From contig ONVC01000004.1 in assembly GCA_900321205.1 (NCBI GenBank), positions 1-64,000 of the forward strand: a stretch of DNA of 64,000 bases, given 5' to 3'. This DNA is from an uncultured Acinetobacter sp. (lineage in GTDB: Bacteria; Cyanobacteriota; Vampirovibrionia; Gastranaerophilales; Gastranaerophilaceae). Both the position numbers and the translations under genes were made by a program. Positions within the stretch are counted from its first letter, which is position 1; each line of letters opens with the position of its first letter. The notes below the pieces were generated by a model. That model was given only the letters and a program-made list of their open reading frames with translations. It was not told where the DNA came from and searched no databases. Below, piece by piece: positions 51,506-59,333 of this stretch.

Positions 51506-53221
51506 GTGAAAATCATAAGCATTAGTGCTATTAATTCTTATAACAAAACTGACGGCAGAAAAGTTCAGTTTAAAGCAAATCATGTTAAACCAAAGAATGC
51601 AGCTAAAGTTCTCTCCCTTTTAACAGCAGGATGTGGTACAATAATCACAGCATTACAAACAGGAAGGCAAAGGATGGATGAAACCAAAAAGTTTATTGAA
51701 ATAAGAGAACATTTTTCACAAAAACTTGAACCTGCCGTTATTAACTCGGAGAAAAAATGCTGGGACTTTTTTATAAACTCAAATGAAGAAACACAAAAAG
51801 CATATGAAAAAGCCGAGAATGATATGTATGAACTGTACAAAGACAAAACTGTTTATGATTCTCTTAAAAAAATTGATAAAAAAGCCTTACCTCCACACGA
51901 AGCAAAACAATTAAAAGATTTATTAAGAGATTTTGACGAAGAACTTAATACAGGTGAAGCAAAAAAAGCTTTAAGAAAAAAAGAAGCCAATATCGGACAA
52001 AAGTACAATTCTTACGTTCCAATGATTGACGGTAAAGAGATTACAAAAGTTGATATTACAAAAATTTTGCAGACAGAAACAAACCCGGATATCAGAAAAA
52101 AAGCGTATGAAGCCAAAATAAAAGGCGGAGATTTAATAGCTGAAGACCTGATTAAACTTGTTAAAATGCGAAATGAATACGCAAAAACAAAGGGTTTTGA
52201 TAATTATTTTGAATACATGATAAAAGAAGAGTATGATGTTGAACCTGAACTGTTAAACAAGCTGATTGATAATGTATATTCGACCGCCGGGGATAAAATT
52301 AATGCTCTTCAAACAAAAAAATATGCGGAACTCAAAGCCTTTTTCGGAACAGATAAATTAAATGCATACCATTACGGACTTCTTTTAGATTCAAACCCGG
52401 AAAAAGGAGTCAATGAGATTCTTAAAGAAAACAGCATAGAAGCTATCGCAAAAAAAACCTACGCAGGCATGGGGTATGATATAGAAAAACTCCGGCAAGA
52501 AGGAAAAATAACACTCGATTTATATCCGAGAAAAGGCAAAAACACTCACGGATTTTGCTTTGGCGTAGATGCAGGTAAAGACTCAAGAATACTTGCAAAT
52601 CTCACAAATAATGTATATAGTCTTGATACCTTGAACCACGAACTCGGACACTGCATGTACGACCTCGGGCTGTCTCTTGATTTGCCTTTTGTTGACAGAA
52701 CGCCGTCTTCATCTGCCGTAACAGAAGCTATTGCAATGATGATGGGTGATATTATGAAAAAAGAAGATATTCTTAAAGGAATTATCCCGGAAGAACTTCT
52801 TGAGAAGTTTAAGGAATCTTTAAAAGATGACGAAGCACAATTTGTATCAAGAAGTCTGCTCATAATAGATTTTGAACGTACGCTATATAAAAATCCTGAC
52901 GTAAACCCTGCAGAATTGTGGGCAAGTATGAAATCTAAATATTTTAACAGAGATGAATCAGCAGATAATGAATGGGCAACAATTCCACACTACCTCACAC
53001 ACCCCGGGTATTATCAGAATTACTTTCGTGCAACACTTATGAAAGCACAAATATACAACCACCTGAATAAAGTTCTGGGGAATATTACGGAAAACACTGA
53101 AACAGCAGAATATCTTAACAAAAACATCTTTGCTCTCGGAGCATCTGTCGAAGAATATGATTTAATCGAACAGCTTACCGGTAAAAAATTCGGAGCAGAT
53201 GATTTTGTTAAAAATCTTTAA
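51506..53221 (+). CDS. M3-family (oligoendopeptidase F-like) metallopeptidase with N-terminal tag
   Basis: A 571-residue zinc peptidase. H378-E379-L-G-H382 in LNHELGHCMYDLGLS and a downstream ligand Glu in AVTEAIAMMMGD match M3/oligopeptidase F enzymes. Other supporting parts are TNPDIRKKAYEAKIKGGDLI, KTKGFDNYFEYMI and LDLYPRKGKNTHGFCFG. The start is GTG with AGGAG eight bases upstream. The N-terminus, MKIISISAINSYNKTDGRKV then QFKANHV, adds the recurring motif (ends F-K-A) plus a hydrophobic stretch (KVLSLLTAGCGTIITALQTG) not usual for cytosolic M3 enzymes. This hints at export or membrane attachment. Confidence 0.88.
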   Translation: MKIISISAINSYNKTDGRKVQFKANHVKPKNAAKVLSLLTAGCGTIITALQTGRQRMDETKKFIEIREHFSQKLEPAVINSEKKCWDFFINSNEETQKAYEKAENDMYELYKDKTVYDSLKKIDKKALPPHEAKQLKDLLRDFDEELNTGEAKKALRKKEANIGQKYNSYVPMIDGKEITKVDITKILQTETNPDIRKKAYEAKIKGGDLIAEDLIKLVKMRNEYAKTKGFDNYFEYMIKEEYDVEPELLNKLIDNVYSTAGDKINALQTKKYAELKAFFGTDKLNAYHYGLLLDSNPEKGVNEILKENSIEAIAKKTYAGMGYDIEKLRQEGKITLDLYPRKGKNTHGFCFGVDAGKDSRILANLTNNVYSLDTLNHELGHCMYDLGLSLDLPFVDRTPSSSAVTEAIAMMMGDIMKKEDILKGIIPEELLEKFKESLKDDEAQFVSRSLLIIDFERTLYKNPDVNPAELWASMKSKYFNRDESADNEWATIPHYLTHPGYYQNYFRATLMKAQIYNHLNKVLGNITENTETAEYLNKNIFALGASVEEYDLIEQLTGKKFGADDFVKNL

Positions 53222-53224
53222 CTG

Positions 53225-54133
53225 TTATTTTAGCTCTATTCCTTTAATATATCTTGGTCTTGCCTTAACTTCATTAAAAATTTGTCCGAGATATTCACCG
53301 ATTATCCCGAGGCAGAAAATCTGAAGTCCGCCGAAGAACGCAAGCAAAATAACCAGTGTTGCCCAGCCGCTCGGTGTTGTGTGGAATATATATTTTTCAA
53401 ATAATACTTCTAATGCAAGTAAAAAACTGCCCAGCATAGTAATAACACCACACGCTGCAATTATTCTCAAAGGAACAATACTGAATGCTGTAATACCGTT
53501 CAAAGCAAGGCTTGTTAAAGAGAAAAAGTTAAACTTTGAACAACCGAGTGCTCTAGGCTTAACATTAAAATGTACATAAGATGTTTTTAAGCCGATTTCA
53601 TGGAAAAAACCACGCAAAAACAATCCTTCTTCCCTGTATTGTTCAAGAATATCAAGTGCGTGTCTGCTTACAAGCCTGAAGTCAGAATGATTTGGCGGAA
53701 TTTTAACACCTAATATATTCATTAATTTGTAAAAACAAAGTGCTGTATATTTTTTGAAAAAAGAATCTGTTTTTCTGTCGTTTCTGATACCTGAAACTAT
53801 ATCAGCACCTTTTTGGAACTCATCCACAAAAATTTCAATTGAATTTTCATCCTGCTGCAAATCTGCATCAATAGAAACGGCACAGTCGCAGCCGATTTCT
53901 CTGACGCTTTCAAGACCGGCAATAAGAGCCTTCTGGTTACCGTAATTACGGATAAATTTTGTTCCCTTTACTCTAAAGCCATCGTCAACAAGGTAAATAT
54001 AACTGTCATTAGTTATTTTTCCTTTTGAAATAATATTGTCCAAAACACCTAAAAGCGTTTCCACTGTTGACTTTATAACTAACTCTTCATTGTAACATGG
54101 AATAATAATTGCAAGTTTTGATATTTCGCTCAT
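53225..54133 (-). CDS. Glycosyltransferase family 2, GtrB/ArnC/DPM1-like
   Basis: A 302-residue polyprenyl-phosphate sugar transferase-like protein. The GT-A domain has IIPCYNEE, YLVDDG, ALIAGLESV and SIDADLQQDE. Two C-terminal membrane helices follow (VPLRIIAACGVITMLGSFLL; WATLVILLAFFGGLQIFCLG), then IIGEYLGQIFNEVKARP. It should load a sugar on undecaprenyl or dolichyl phosphate. After D50-D51-G52 the usual S-x-D-x-T-x-x-x-I helix (about 18 residues) is missing and the sequence runs straight into RVKGTKFIRNYGNQ. This looks like a compact in-frame deletion that could affect nucleotide-sugar binding. The start at 54133 has GAGAGGA upstream. Confidence 0.82.
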   Translation of the reverse strand: MSEISKLAIIIPCYNEELVIKSTVETLLGVLDNIISKGKITNDSYIYLVDDGFRVKGTKFIRNYGNQKALIAGLESVREIGCDCAVSIDADLQQDENSIEIFVDEFQKGADIVSGIRNDRKTDSFFKKYTALCFYKLMNILGVKIPPNHSDFRLVSRHALDILEQYREEGLFLRGFFHEIGLKTSYVHFNVKPRALGCSKFNFFSLTSLALNGITAFSIVPLRIIAACGVITMLGSFLLALEVLFEKYIFHTTPSGWATLVILLAFFGGLQIFCLGIIGEYLGQIFNEVKARPRYIKGIELK

Positions 54134-54211
54134 TGTAATCCTCTCAAAAATATAATACAATAAAAGGGATAAATAGGAAAGTGTGAATTAATAAGAGAGG
54201 GTTTATAAATT

Positions 54212-55087
54212 TTGGCAGAAACGTTTAAAAAATTTATTCTGAACGCTGACGACTTTGGAATGAGCAAAGCGTACAACACTGCAATTATGGAAGGAGCTCA
54301 AAAAGGACTTTTGAAAAGTACGAGTCTTGTTGCAAACGGAGAGGCTTTTCAGGAAGCAGTTGAAAAAGTAATACCGGCATGTCCGGAATTAGGAGTCGGT
54401 GTTCATCTTAATATTATTGAGGGCAAGGCTTTGACTAAAAATTTAACAGAGCTTACCGATGAAAAAGGGAATTTTAATAACGGTTACGGACAATTAATGT
54501 TAAAGGCTTTTAACCCGAAAAACACGGAGTTTAGAGAACAGATAGAAAAAGAATTTCGTGCACAGATTGATAAAATAAGAAATGCAGGGGTTCAAATTAC
54601 ACATATAGACTCACACGTTCATACACACGCAATTCCGCCTATTTTTGAAATCGTCTGTAAAATTGCAAAAGAATACGGAATAACTCAGATAAGAACGCAG
54701 CATGAACATATTTATTCAGTGCCGGATGCAATGATATATCTTAACTGGACATATCCGCTTAACCTGATAAAAATAGCACTGTTAAATATATTCACAATGA
54801 AAAACAAACCGCTTATACGCAAATACGGATTACGAACAAATAACTTCATAATAGGAGTAGGATATACTTCAATGATGAGCGTATTAACAGTAGCATGCGG
54901 ACTTAATGCTCTCAAAAACAAAAGAAACTTCGTTGCGGAAGCGTTGATTCACCCATGCCGGTATGAAGAAGGCTATATTAACAACCATTTTACCGAATAT
55001 CGTATAACCCAGAGTGAAAAACTTAAAAACAGAATAGAAGAAATGGGGTTTGAAATAACAAATTACCGCATTAAAGACGAACAATAA
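54212..55087 (+). CDS. ChbG/HpnK-family (YdjC) deacetylase
   Basis: A 291-residue member of the YdjC family, metal-dependent deacetylases of acetylated sugars (chitobiose, hopanoid-GlcNAc). The N-terminal NADDFGMSKAYNTAI carries the metal-binding Asp pair. LGVGVHLNIIEGKAL and HIDSHVHTHAIPPIFE supply His ligands. C-terminal HPCRYEEGYINN is also typical. The start is a TTG with AGAGAGGG ten bases upstream. Its neighbour GT2 gene diverges from it, so it may act on the same polyprenyl-linked sugar (inference). Confidence 0.85.
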   Translation: MAETFKKFILNADDFGMSKAYNTAIMEGAQKGLLKSTSLVANGEAFQEAVEKVIPACPELGVGVHLNIIEGKALTKNLTELTDEKGNFNNGYGQLMLKAFNPKNTEFREQIEKEFRAQIDKIRNAGVQITHIDSHVHTHAIPPIFEIVCKIAKEYGITQIRTQHEHIYSVPDAMIYLNWTYPLNLIKIALLNIFTMKNKPLIRKYGLRTNNFIIGVGYTSMMSVLTVACGLNALKNKRNFVAEALIHPCRYEEGYINNHFTEYRITQSEKLKNRIEEMGFEITNYRIKDEQ

Positions 55088-55113
55088 AACAATGATTGTT
55101 TTTAATTACTTAA

Positions 55114-55150
55114 AGAAACGGGCAAATACAAAATGTATTTGCCCGTTTCT
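55114..55150. terminator. Bidirectional terminator
   Basis: GAAACGGGCAAATAC-aaaat-GTATTTGCCCGTTTC is a perfect 15-bp stem with A- and T-rich flanks between the deacetylase and the converging pilin-like gene. Confidence 0.85.
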
Positions 55151-55173
55151 CAATTCTTTTATATCGTCAGATA

Positions 55174-55809
55174 TTAGTTACGCTTTCCGATACCCATTGC
55201 ATATCTTGCTGCATAGTCTGCGTCATCCATACCTTCTTCTTCGTATGCTGACCAGTGACCCGGAACTGCAATACCTCTGCTGATAGTTACAGGATATTGG
55301 TCTTTGATTAAACGGCTTGATTTAGTAATACAACCTTCTTCACCACAAGTTGATAAAAGGTTTGGTCCTTTAGCACCGTTTGTATCAACGTAAATTGTCC
55401 AATAACCTGATTCGTCATATTCAGCGTTACCTAAACAAATAGCAGTACCGTCTCTGAGAACGAAAGTAGGTTCACCGCTACATTGGTTGCTGTCTCCGCC
55501 AGCATAGCCTCCTGAAGACTCTTTACTGACTTGTAATCTTTCATTTAACAAAGAACCCAAAGACTGTGTTCCTTCTTCTACTTTATCATCTAATGAACCC
55601 ACCTCACTGATTGAGTAGTCAAAACCTTCAAGAGCAGAGTTCATTTGACCTGCTTCGTTAAGGGTATTCATAATCTTCTTAAATGCTGTTATTGATTGTT
55701 GTTCAGCTGTATTACTCATTAATGACGGTAATGTCAGTGTTGCAACGACACCGATAATCGCCAAAGTAATCAGAACTTCAGCCAAGGTAAAACCGTTCTT
55801 TTTCATCAT
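55174..55809 (-). CDS. Type IV pilin-like / pseudopilin protein
   Basis: A 211-residue protein with a class III prepilin signal. MMKKNG is followed by FTLAEVLITLAIIGVVATL, cleaved by PilD between G and F, with the conserved Glu at +5 and a hydrophobic helix. The globular part has several Cys (SNQCSGEP, AICLGNAE, STCGEEGCIT) and the segment TIYVDTNGAKGPN, common in GspG/H-like minor pilins of this lineage. The start at 55809 has AAAGGA upstream. No other pilus gene is adjacent. It may be a surface pilin or a type II secretion pseudopilin. Confidence 0.82.
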   Translation of the reverse strand: MMKKNGFTLAEVLITLAIIGVVATLTLPSLMSNTAEQQSITAFKKIMNTLNEAGQMNSALEGFDYSISEVGSLDDKVEEGTQSLGSLLNERLQVSKESSGGYAGGDSNQCSGEPTFVLRDGTAICLGNAEYDESGYWTIYVDTNGAKGPNLLSTCGEEGCITKSSRLIKDQYPVTISRGIAVPGHWSAYEEEGMDDADYAARYAMGIGKRN

Positions 55810-55996
55810 AAAGCGTTCCTTTCTCTTCTTATACACTGTTAGCCTTAAACATACCTACTCTAATTCTAACAAACGTATCTCAAAGTGTCAATATTATTAT
55901 GAATTTTCTTGTACTTTTATGTTCATTGTAAAATAAATTTTGCTTTTTGCCTAAACTCTTAACAATTCTCAACATTTTATTTGTTTGTCTAAAATA

Positions 55997-56032
55997 AAAC
56001 AGAGAGCCAGAAGACAGCTCTCTGTGTTTATT
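55997..56032. terminator. Terminator, probably bidirectional
   Basis: ACAGAGAGC (55999-56007) and GCTCTCTGT (56017-56025) form a stem with T-rich sequence on both sides. It follows the minus-strand secreted coiled-coil gene. Confidence 0.75.
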
Positions 56033-56045
56033 TTTTATGCTTGCA

Positions 56046-56426
56046 CTAAATCATATTCTTTTTGATTTTTTCCTTTGCTTTTTCAATTTCTTTTATTCTT
56101 TTTTCTGTCGCACGAACCTGTTTCTTTAATGCTGCTCTTTCGGACTTAACAAGTCTGTACTGAGAATCAACATCAGCATATTTGGTTTTAACGTTCAAAA
56201 GCTCATTTCTTATATCAGTCTGAGCATTTTCGAGCTGTTGAACAGCGTTTTGTATGTTACCGTTACCAATTGCTTCTTTGTCTGGCACAACATTAACAGC
56301 ACCGGTTGAACCTGAACCGCCATAGGTTGTGTCATTAAAATTAAGAGGCGTAAAAGCATTACCGTCAGCAAATGCTAATCCTGTAAAAGCAAAGAAAACG
56401 CTTAATGTTAAAATAATCTTTTTCAT
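56046..56426 (-). CDS. Secreted coiled-coil hypothetical protein
   Basis: A 126-residue protein with a clear signal peptide (MKKIILTLSVFFAFTGLAFA, cut before DGN). A short Gly/Ser-rich segment (TTYGGSGSTGAVNVVP) and a long coiled coil (residues 58-122, QNAVQQLENAQTDIRNELLN, SERAALKKQVRATEKRIKEI) follow. No known family. AAGGAG precedes the ATG. It may be a periplasmic structural protein. Confidence 0.7.
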   Translation of the reverse strand: MKKIILTLSVFFAFTGLAFADGNAFTPLNFNDTTYGGSGSTGAVNVVPDKEAIGNGNIQNAVQQLENAQTDIRNELLNVKTKYADVDSQYRLVKSERAALKKQVRATEKRIKEIEKAKEKIKKNMI

Positions 56427-56832
56427 ATTAAAATCTCCTTTTAATCGTATTAAAAATATAATACGATATTTTTATGCTTTTTAATATCCTACAATAAATG
56501 TATTCTTTGAGTATTGGGGCAAAAGAAAACAGGTCGGTTAAATCCTTCCTGTTAAGATTTTACACTAGCCGAAATATAAATAGCAATTTCATTGTACAAT
56601 AAAATATTAAAAAACACAAATAATACCGGTAATTTTTCTTAAAAATATATTACAGTCCAAATACAGTATCAGATAGCTGTAACGCACTAAACACAAAACA
56701 ATCCCCGGAACGTGACATTATGCTTGTAATTGTTAAGTTATGTAACGATTATATATATTGTATATAATGTTTTGTCAATTTTCTTTACATTCATGTTTTT
56801 ATAATAGTATAAGAGTTATATAAGAGGACATT
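56427..56832. other. AT-rich intergenic region
   Basis: About 400 bases between divergent genes. I see a small hairpin (AACAGG 56528-56533 with CCTGTT 56548-56553) and promoter-like sequence near 56785-56815 (TTTACA, 18-base spacer, TATAAG) for the gene at 56833. There is no tRNA or ORF. Confidence 0.35.
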
Positions 56833-57330
56833 ATGAATTATCAGTTAAATTCTTATGTAAACAGACAAGAAGCCGAGGCCCTGAAAGAGCTGATATTTAA
56901 GCGTGCAAGAGAACGCGCAGCCACAATGACCGAGGATTTTCAGGCTGATCTCATGAATATTGCAAGAGAATCTTTTGTAAGCAATAAAAACCCGTTCTCA
57001 CAAATTATAACAACAGAAAAAAATAATACCGAAGAAAAAATACAAAATACTGAAAAAACTTCTGCACTCCGCGAATACGTTGAAGTTATGGAAGAAAATA
57101 CGGAAGAAATCGGTTTTCCGATAAAAAATATTCCATCAGGAGCTGTTAATCAAAACAAAATAATTAAAGAACAACTTACAGCTGCCCAGGTTCAAAACAC
57201 AATGGCTGAGGCACGTGAAGGATTATCAAACAAGAAAAGCTTCATGGGTGCACTGGAATTTTTAAACTCGCATGCCGCAGCCTCATTACTAAACAAAAGA
57301 GCAGGGCATGGAGTTAATATTATTGCCTAA
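56833..57330 (+). CDS. Hypothetical protein
   Basis: A 165-residue charged, mostly helical protein that I do not recognise. Its N-terminal half contains QEAEALKELIFKRARERAAT and DFQADLMNIARESFVSNKNP. A Glu/Asn-rich linker leads to a C-terminal segment with SFMGALEFLNSHAAASLLNK. No signal peptide or membrane segment. AGAGGA lies before the ATG. It stops two bases before the converging cytidylyltransferase stop. Confidence 0.6.
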   Translation: MNYQLNSYVNRQEAEALKELIFKRARERAATMTEDFQADLMNIARESFVSNKNPFSQIITTEKNNTEEKIQNTEKTSALREYVEVMEENTEEIGFPIKNIPSGAVNQNKIIKEQLTAAQVQNTMAEAREGLSNKKSFMGALEFLNSHAAASLLNKRAGHGVNIIA

Positions 57331-57332
57331 CA

Positions 57333-58049
57333 CTACCCTATTCTTTTCATCATCTCTTCAACGATAATCCAGTCAGAAGGTTCATCCAATTCATAAAGAG
57401 TGTAAGAAGGAAGCTCAAAAGCCGTAATTTTACCTGACAATCTACATTTGTCACGTTTAATATTTTTAACAGAGTTGATATAGCATGCCCCATTTTCAGC
57501 AATAAGTCCTTCAAAATCCTGTCTGCGGGGACGATTACGATAATCGTAATTTACAGGTTCAAGATTCACTAAATCCCTCTCGTCCTTCGAGAGAGGGTTT
57601 GGGTAATGGATTTTCCTCTCTATCCATTTAAACTGCTTCTCTCTGACACCGGTAAACATAGAATCCGAATCGTTTTTACAGAACTCGTTGTACATGCCGT
57701 CTATGTGTTCCGCTTTAAGCATAGGGGATGTTGCCTGAATAAGAAAGAATAAATCATCATTTCCCATTTCCGATTTGTTTATGTATTCCAGCATGACATC
57801 TTCTGTTGAAGAAGTATCTGCCGCATTGTTCTTATCTCTGTCGTAAACCTCAAGTTTTTTGAACCCGAAACTGAGAACAGTCGATTTTATTTCTTCAGAA
57901 TCAGTCGCAATAAGCAGTTTGTCAATACACTTTGCCTGTTCGGCAGCAAGAGCCGTCCAATAAACAAGCGGCTTGCCATTCAAAAGTTTAATATTTTTTA
58001 AAGGAATTGATTTACTTCCGCCCCTGACAGGAATGAAGGCTATATTCAT
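57333..58049 (-). CDS. Acylneuraminate cytidylyltransferase family protein with palindrome insertion
   Basis: A 238-residue nucleotidyltransferase of the NeuA/PtmB type that activates a nonulosonic or related sugar acid with CTP. It has IAFIPVRGGSKSIPLKNIK (CTP-binding), LLIATDSEEI, LIQATSPMLKAEHI, EPVNYDYRNRPRRQDFEG and ENGACYINSV. Residues about 146-163 (IHYPNPLSKDERDLVNL) do not belong to the family. They are encoded by 57561-57614, which contains the palindrome CCCTCTC-N9-GAGAGGG, and look like an in-frame repetitive-element insertion. AAGGAGGAGG precedes the ATG. The start lies inside the end of the PanE-like gene (38-base overlap). It could supply a sugar for surface glycans; the exact sugar is unknown. 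Confidence 0.82.
   Translation of the reverse strand: MNIAFIPVRGGSKSIPLKNIKLLNGKPLVYWTALAAEQAKCIDKLLIATDSEEIKSTVLSFGFKKLEVYDRDKNNAADTSSTEDVMLEYINKSEMGNDDLFFLIQATSPMLKAEHIDGMYNEFCKNDSDSMFTGVREKQFKWIERKIHYPNPLSKDERDLVNLEPVNYDYRNRPRRQDFEGLIAENGACYINSVKNIKRDKCRLSGKITAFELPSYTLYELDEPSDWIIVEEMMKRIG
57561..57614 (-). repeat. REP/RPE-like palindromic element inserted in frame
   Basis: A 54-base (18-codon) insertion inside the cytidylyltransferase gene contains CCCTCTC (57575-57581) and GAGAGGG (57591-57597), with the flank GGGTTTGGGTAATGG. This resembles the short palindromes found in many copies in some bacterial genomes. The length keeps the frame open. Confidence 0.55.
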
Positions 58050-58917
58050 TATCCTCCTCCTTAATCTTTATTAAGTCGTATAAAACATGATTATATGGAG
58101 TTTGTACGCCATATTTTTCACCTGATTTAATAATTTCTCCACAAAAAATGTCAATTTCAGTCGGCCGCTTTGCCAAAACATCCTGAAACATGGAAGTTTT
58201 TCCTTCGCCTGACATCTTTGCAAAAGAATCAAGGGCATCCTTTTCCAGATTATCCATTCCCTGAATCCCTTTATGTATTGCAATCTGTTTTACTTCTTCT
58301 ATAACATGTTTTGCAAAGTTAACAAAATGTTTATTCCTTCGCATCTCACCAAATTTCATGTTTAAAATTGCAGAAGCCGGATTGGAAAACATATTTAAGG
58401 TAAATTTTAACCACATTGAATATTCAATATCATCAGGAACCTGAAAATCTATACCTGTCCGTATAAAAAAATCTTCTAATTCTTTATCATGTTCAATTAC
58501 AATATCTCCGATACCGTCCTGAGTAACTGAATTACCGGTTCTTTCCGCACTATGCCCGATAAAATATGATTTTAGAACTTTAGCTTTCGGATAAGCTTCT
58601 GAAATTTTTTCTTCAGAAGACACCCCGTTAATGAGAGAGATTATTCTTGTTTTTTCCGAAACAAAATTTTTGATACTTTTTATGGCAGAGTTCAGCCCCG
58701 AAGATTTAGTTGTGACAATAATCAAATCCGCATCAAATTTCTCTGTGGGCAAAATATAATTAAACTCCTGCACAACACCGTTAAAAACAGGGGGCGTATC
58801 TGTATATCTCTGCATACGCTCTTTGTCAACAAGTACAAACAATTCACACTTGTCTCTGAGCTTTACTGCGTAAGTAAGTCCTACTGCTCCTAATCCTATT
58901 AAAACAACTTTTTCCAT
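58012..58917 (-). CDS. panE: 2-dehydropantoate 2-reductase (PanE/ApbA) family protein
   Basis: A 301-residue NADPH-dependent reductase. It has the Rossmann motif GLGAVGLTYAVKL, TTKSSGLNSAI, the conserved INGV, a catalytic-Lys region (WLKFTLNMFSNPASAIL) and KRPTEIDIFCGEIIKSGEKY followed by TPYNHVLYDLIK. PanE makes pantoate, matching panD at 2.6 kb, but this family also contains reductases of other substrates, and the overlap with a sugar cytidylyltransferase gene leaves room for another role. TAAAAT at 58924-58929 lies six bases before the ATG. The C-terminus (EYSLHSCQGRK) runs 38 bases into the next gene. Confidence 0.8.
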   Translation of the reverse strand: MEKVVLIGLGAVGLTYAVKLRDKCELFVLVDKERMQRYTDTPPVFNGVVQEFNYILPTEKFDADLIIVTTKSSGLNSAIKSIKNFVSEKTRIISLINGVSSEEKISEAYPKAKVLKSYFIGHSAERTGNSVTQDGIGDIVIEHDKELEDFFIRTGIDFQVPDDIEYSMWLKFTLNMFSNPASAILNMKFGEMRRNKHFVNFAKHVIEEVKQIAIHKGIQGMDNLEKDALDSFAKMSGEGKTSMFQDVLAKRPTEIDIFCGEIIKSGEKYGVQTPYNHVLYDLIKIKEEDNEYSLHSCQGRK

Positions 58918-58923
58918 ATACTT

Positions 58924-58929
58924 ATTTTA
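58924..58929 (-). promoter_or_regulatory. -10 box of the panE-like gene (leaderless start)
   Basis: TAAAAT on the minus strand ends six bases before the ATG, without a ribosome site. Confidence 0.4.
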
Positions 58930-59060
58930 ATCAAAAGTTGTTATCTTATCAATTATGTGTTAGAATATGCTTGTGGATTTTGTGTTTTTAAGTTCACAAT
59001 AAGAAAAGAGAGTATATCCATAAACGACATTTATCACAGAACAAGAAGGTATTAATACAC

Positions 59061-59312
59061 ATGAAACTTTTAAACAGACTTAAGGTTTTTGAACGCAAAT
59101 ACGTATTTTTAAGATGGGCAACCGGTGCAGAATACGGTAAAATCACGTATGTAGGTGATGATTATATTGAGTTTAATATTATAGATATTGATACCATGGA
59201 GTTTCGTGAAACAACAATAATTAACGCATCTCTTATTTTGGAAGTCATTTTTGGCGGAGCTGATATTTCAAGAATTGTTGCCGAAATATCTTCTATGCTG
59301 CCTGAAGGGTAG
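59061..59312 (+). CDS. Conserved small hypothetical protein
   Basis: An 83-residue protein, MKLLNRLKVFERKYVFLRWA then TGAEYGKITYVGDDYIEFNI. The pattern looks like a small beta-barrel (Sm- or SH3-like) with a C-terminal amphipathic helix (DISRIVAEISSML). I recall similar short proteins in cyanobacteria but cannot name a family. GAAGG lies ten bases before the ATG. Function unknown; it converges with mnmA. Confidence 0.6.
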   Translation: MKLLNRLKVFERKYVFLRWATGAEYGKITYVGDDYIEFNIIDIDTMEFRETTIINASLILEVIFGGADISRIVAEISSMLPEG

Positions 59313-59333
59313 GGGTCAAGAATTTTAATCGTT

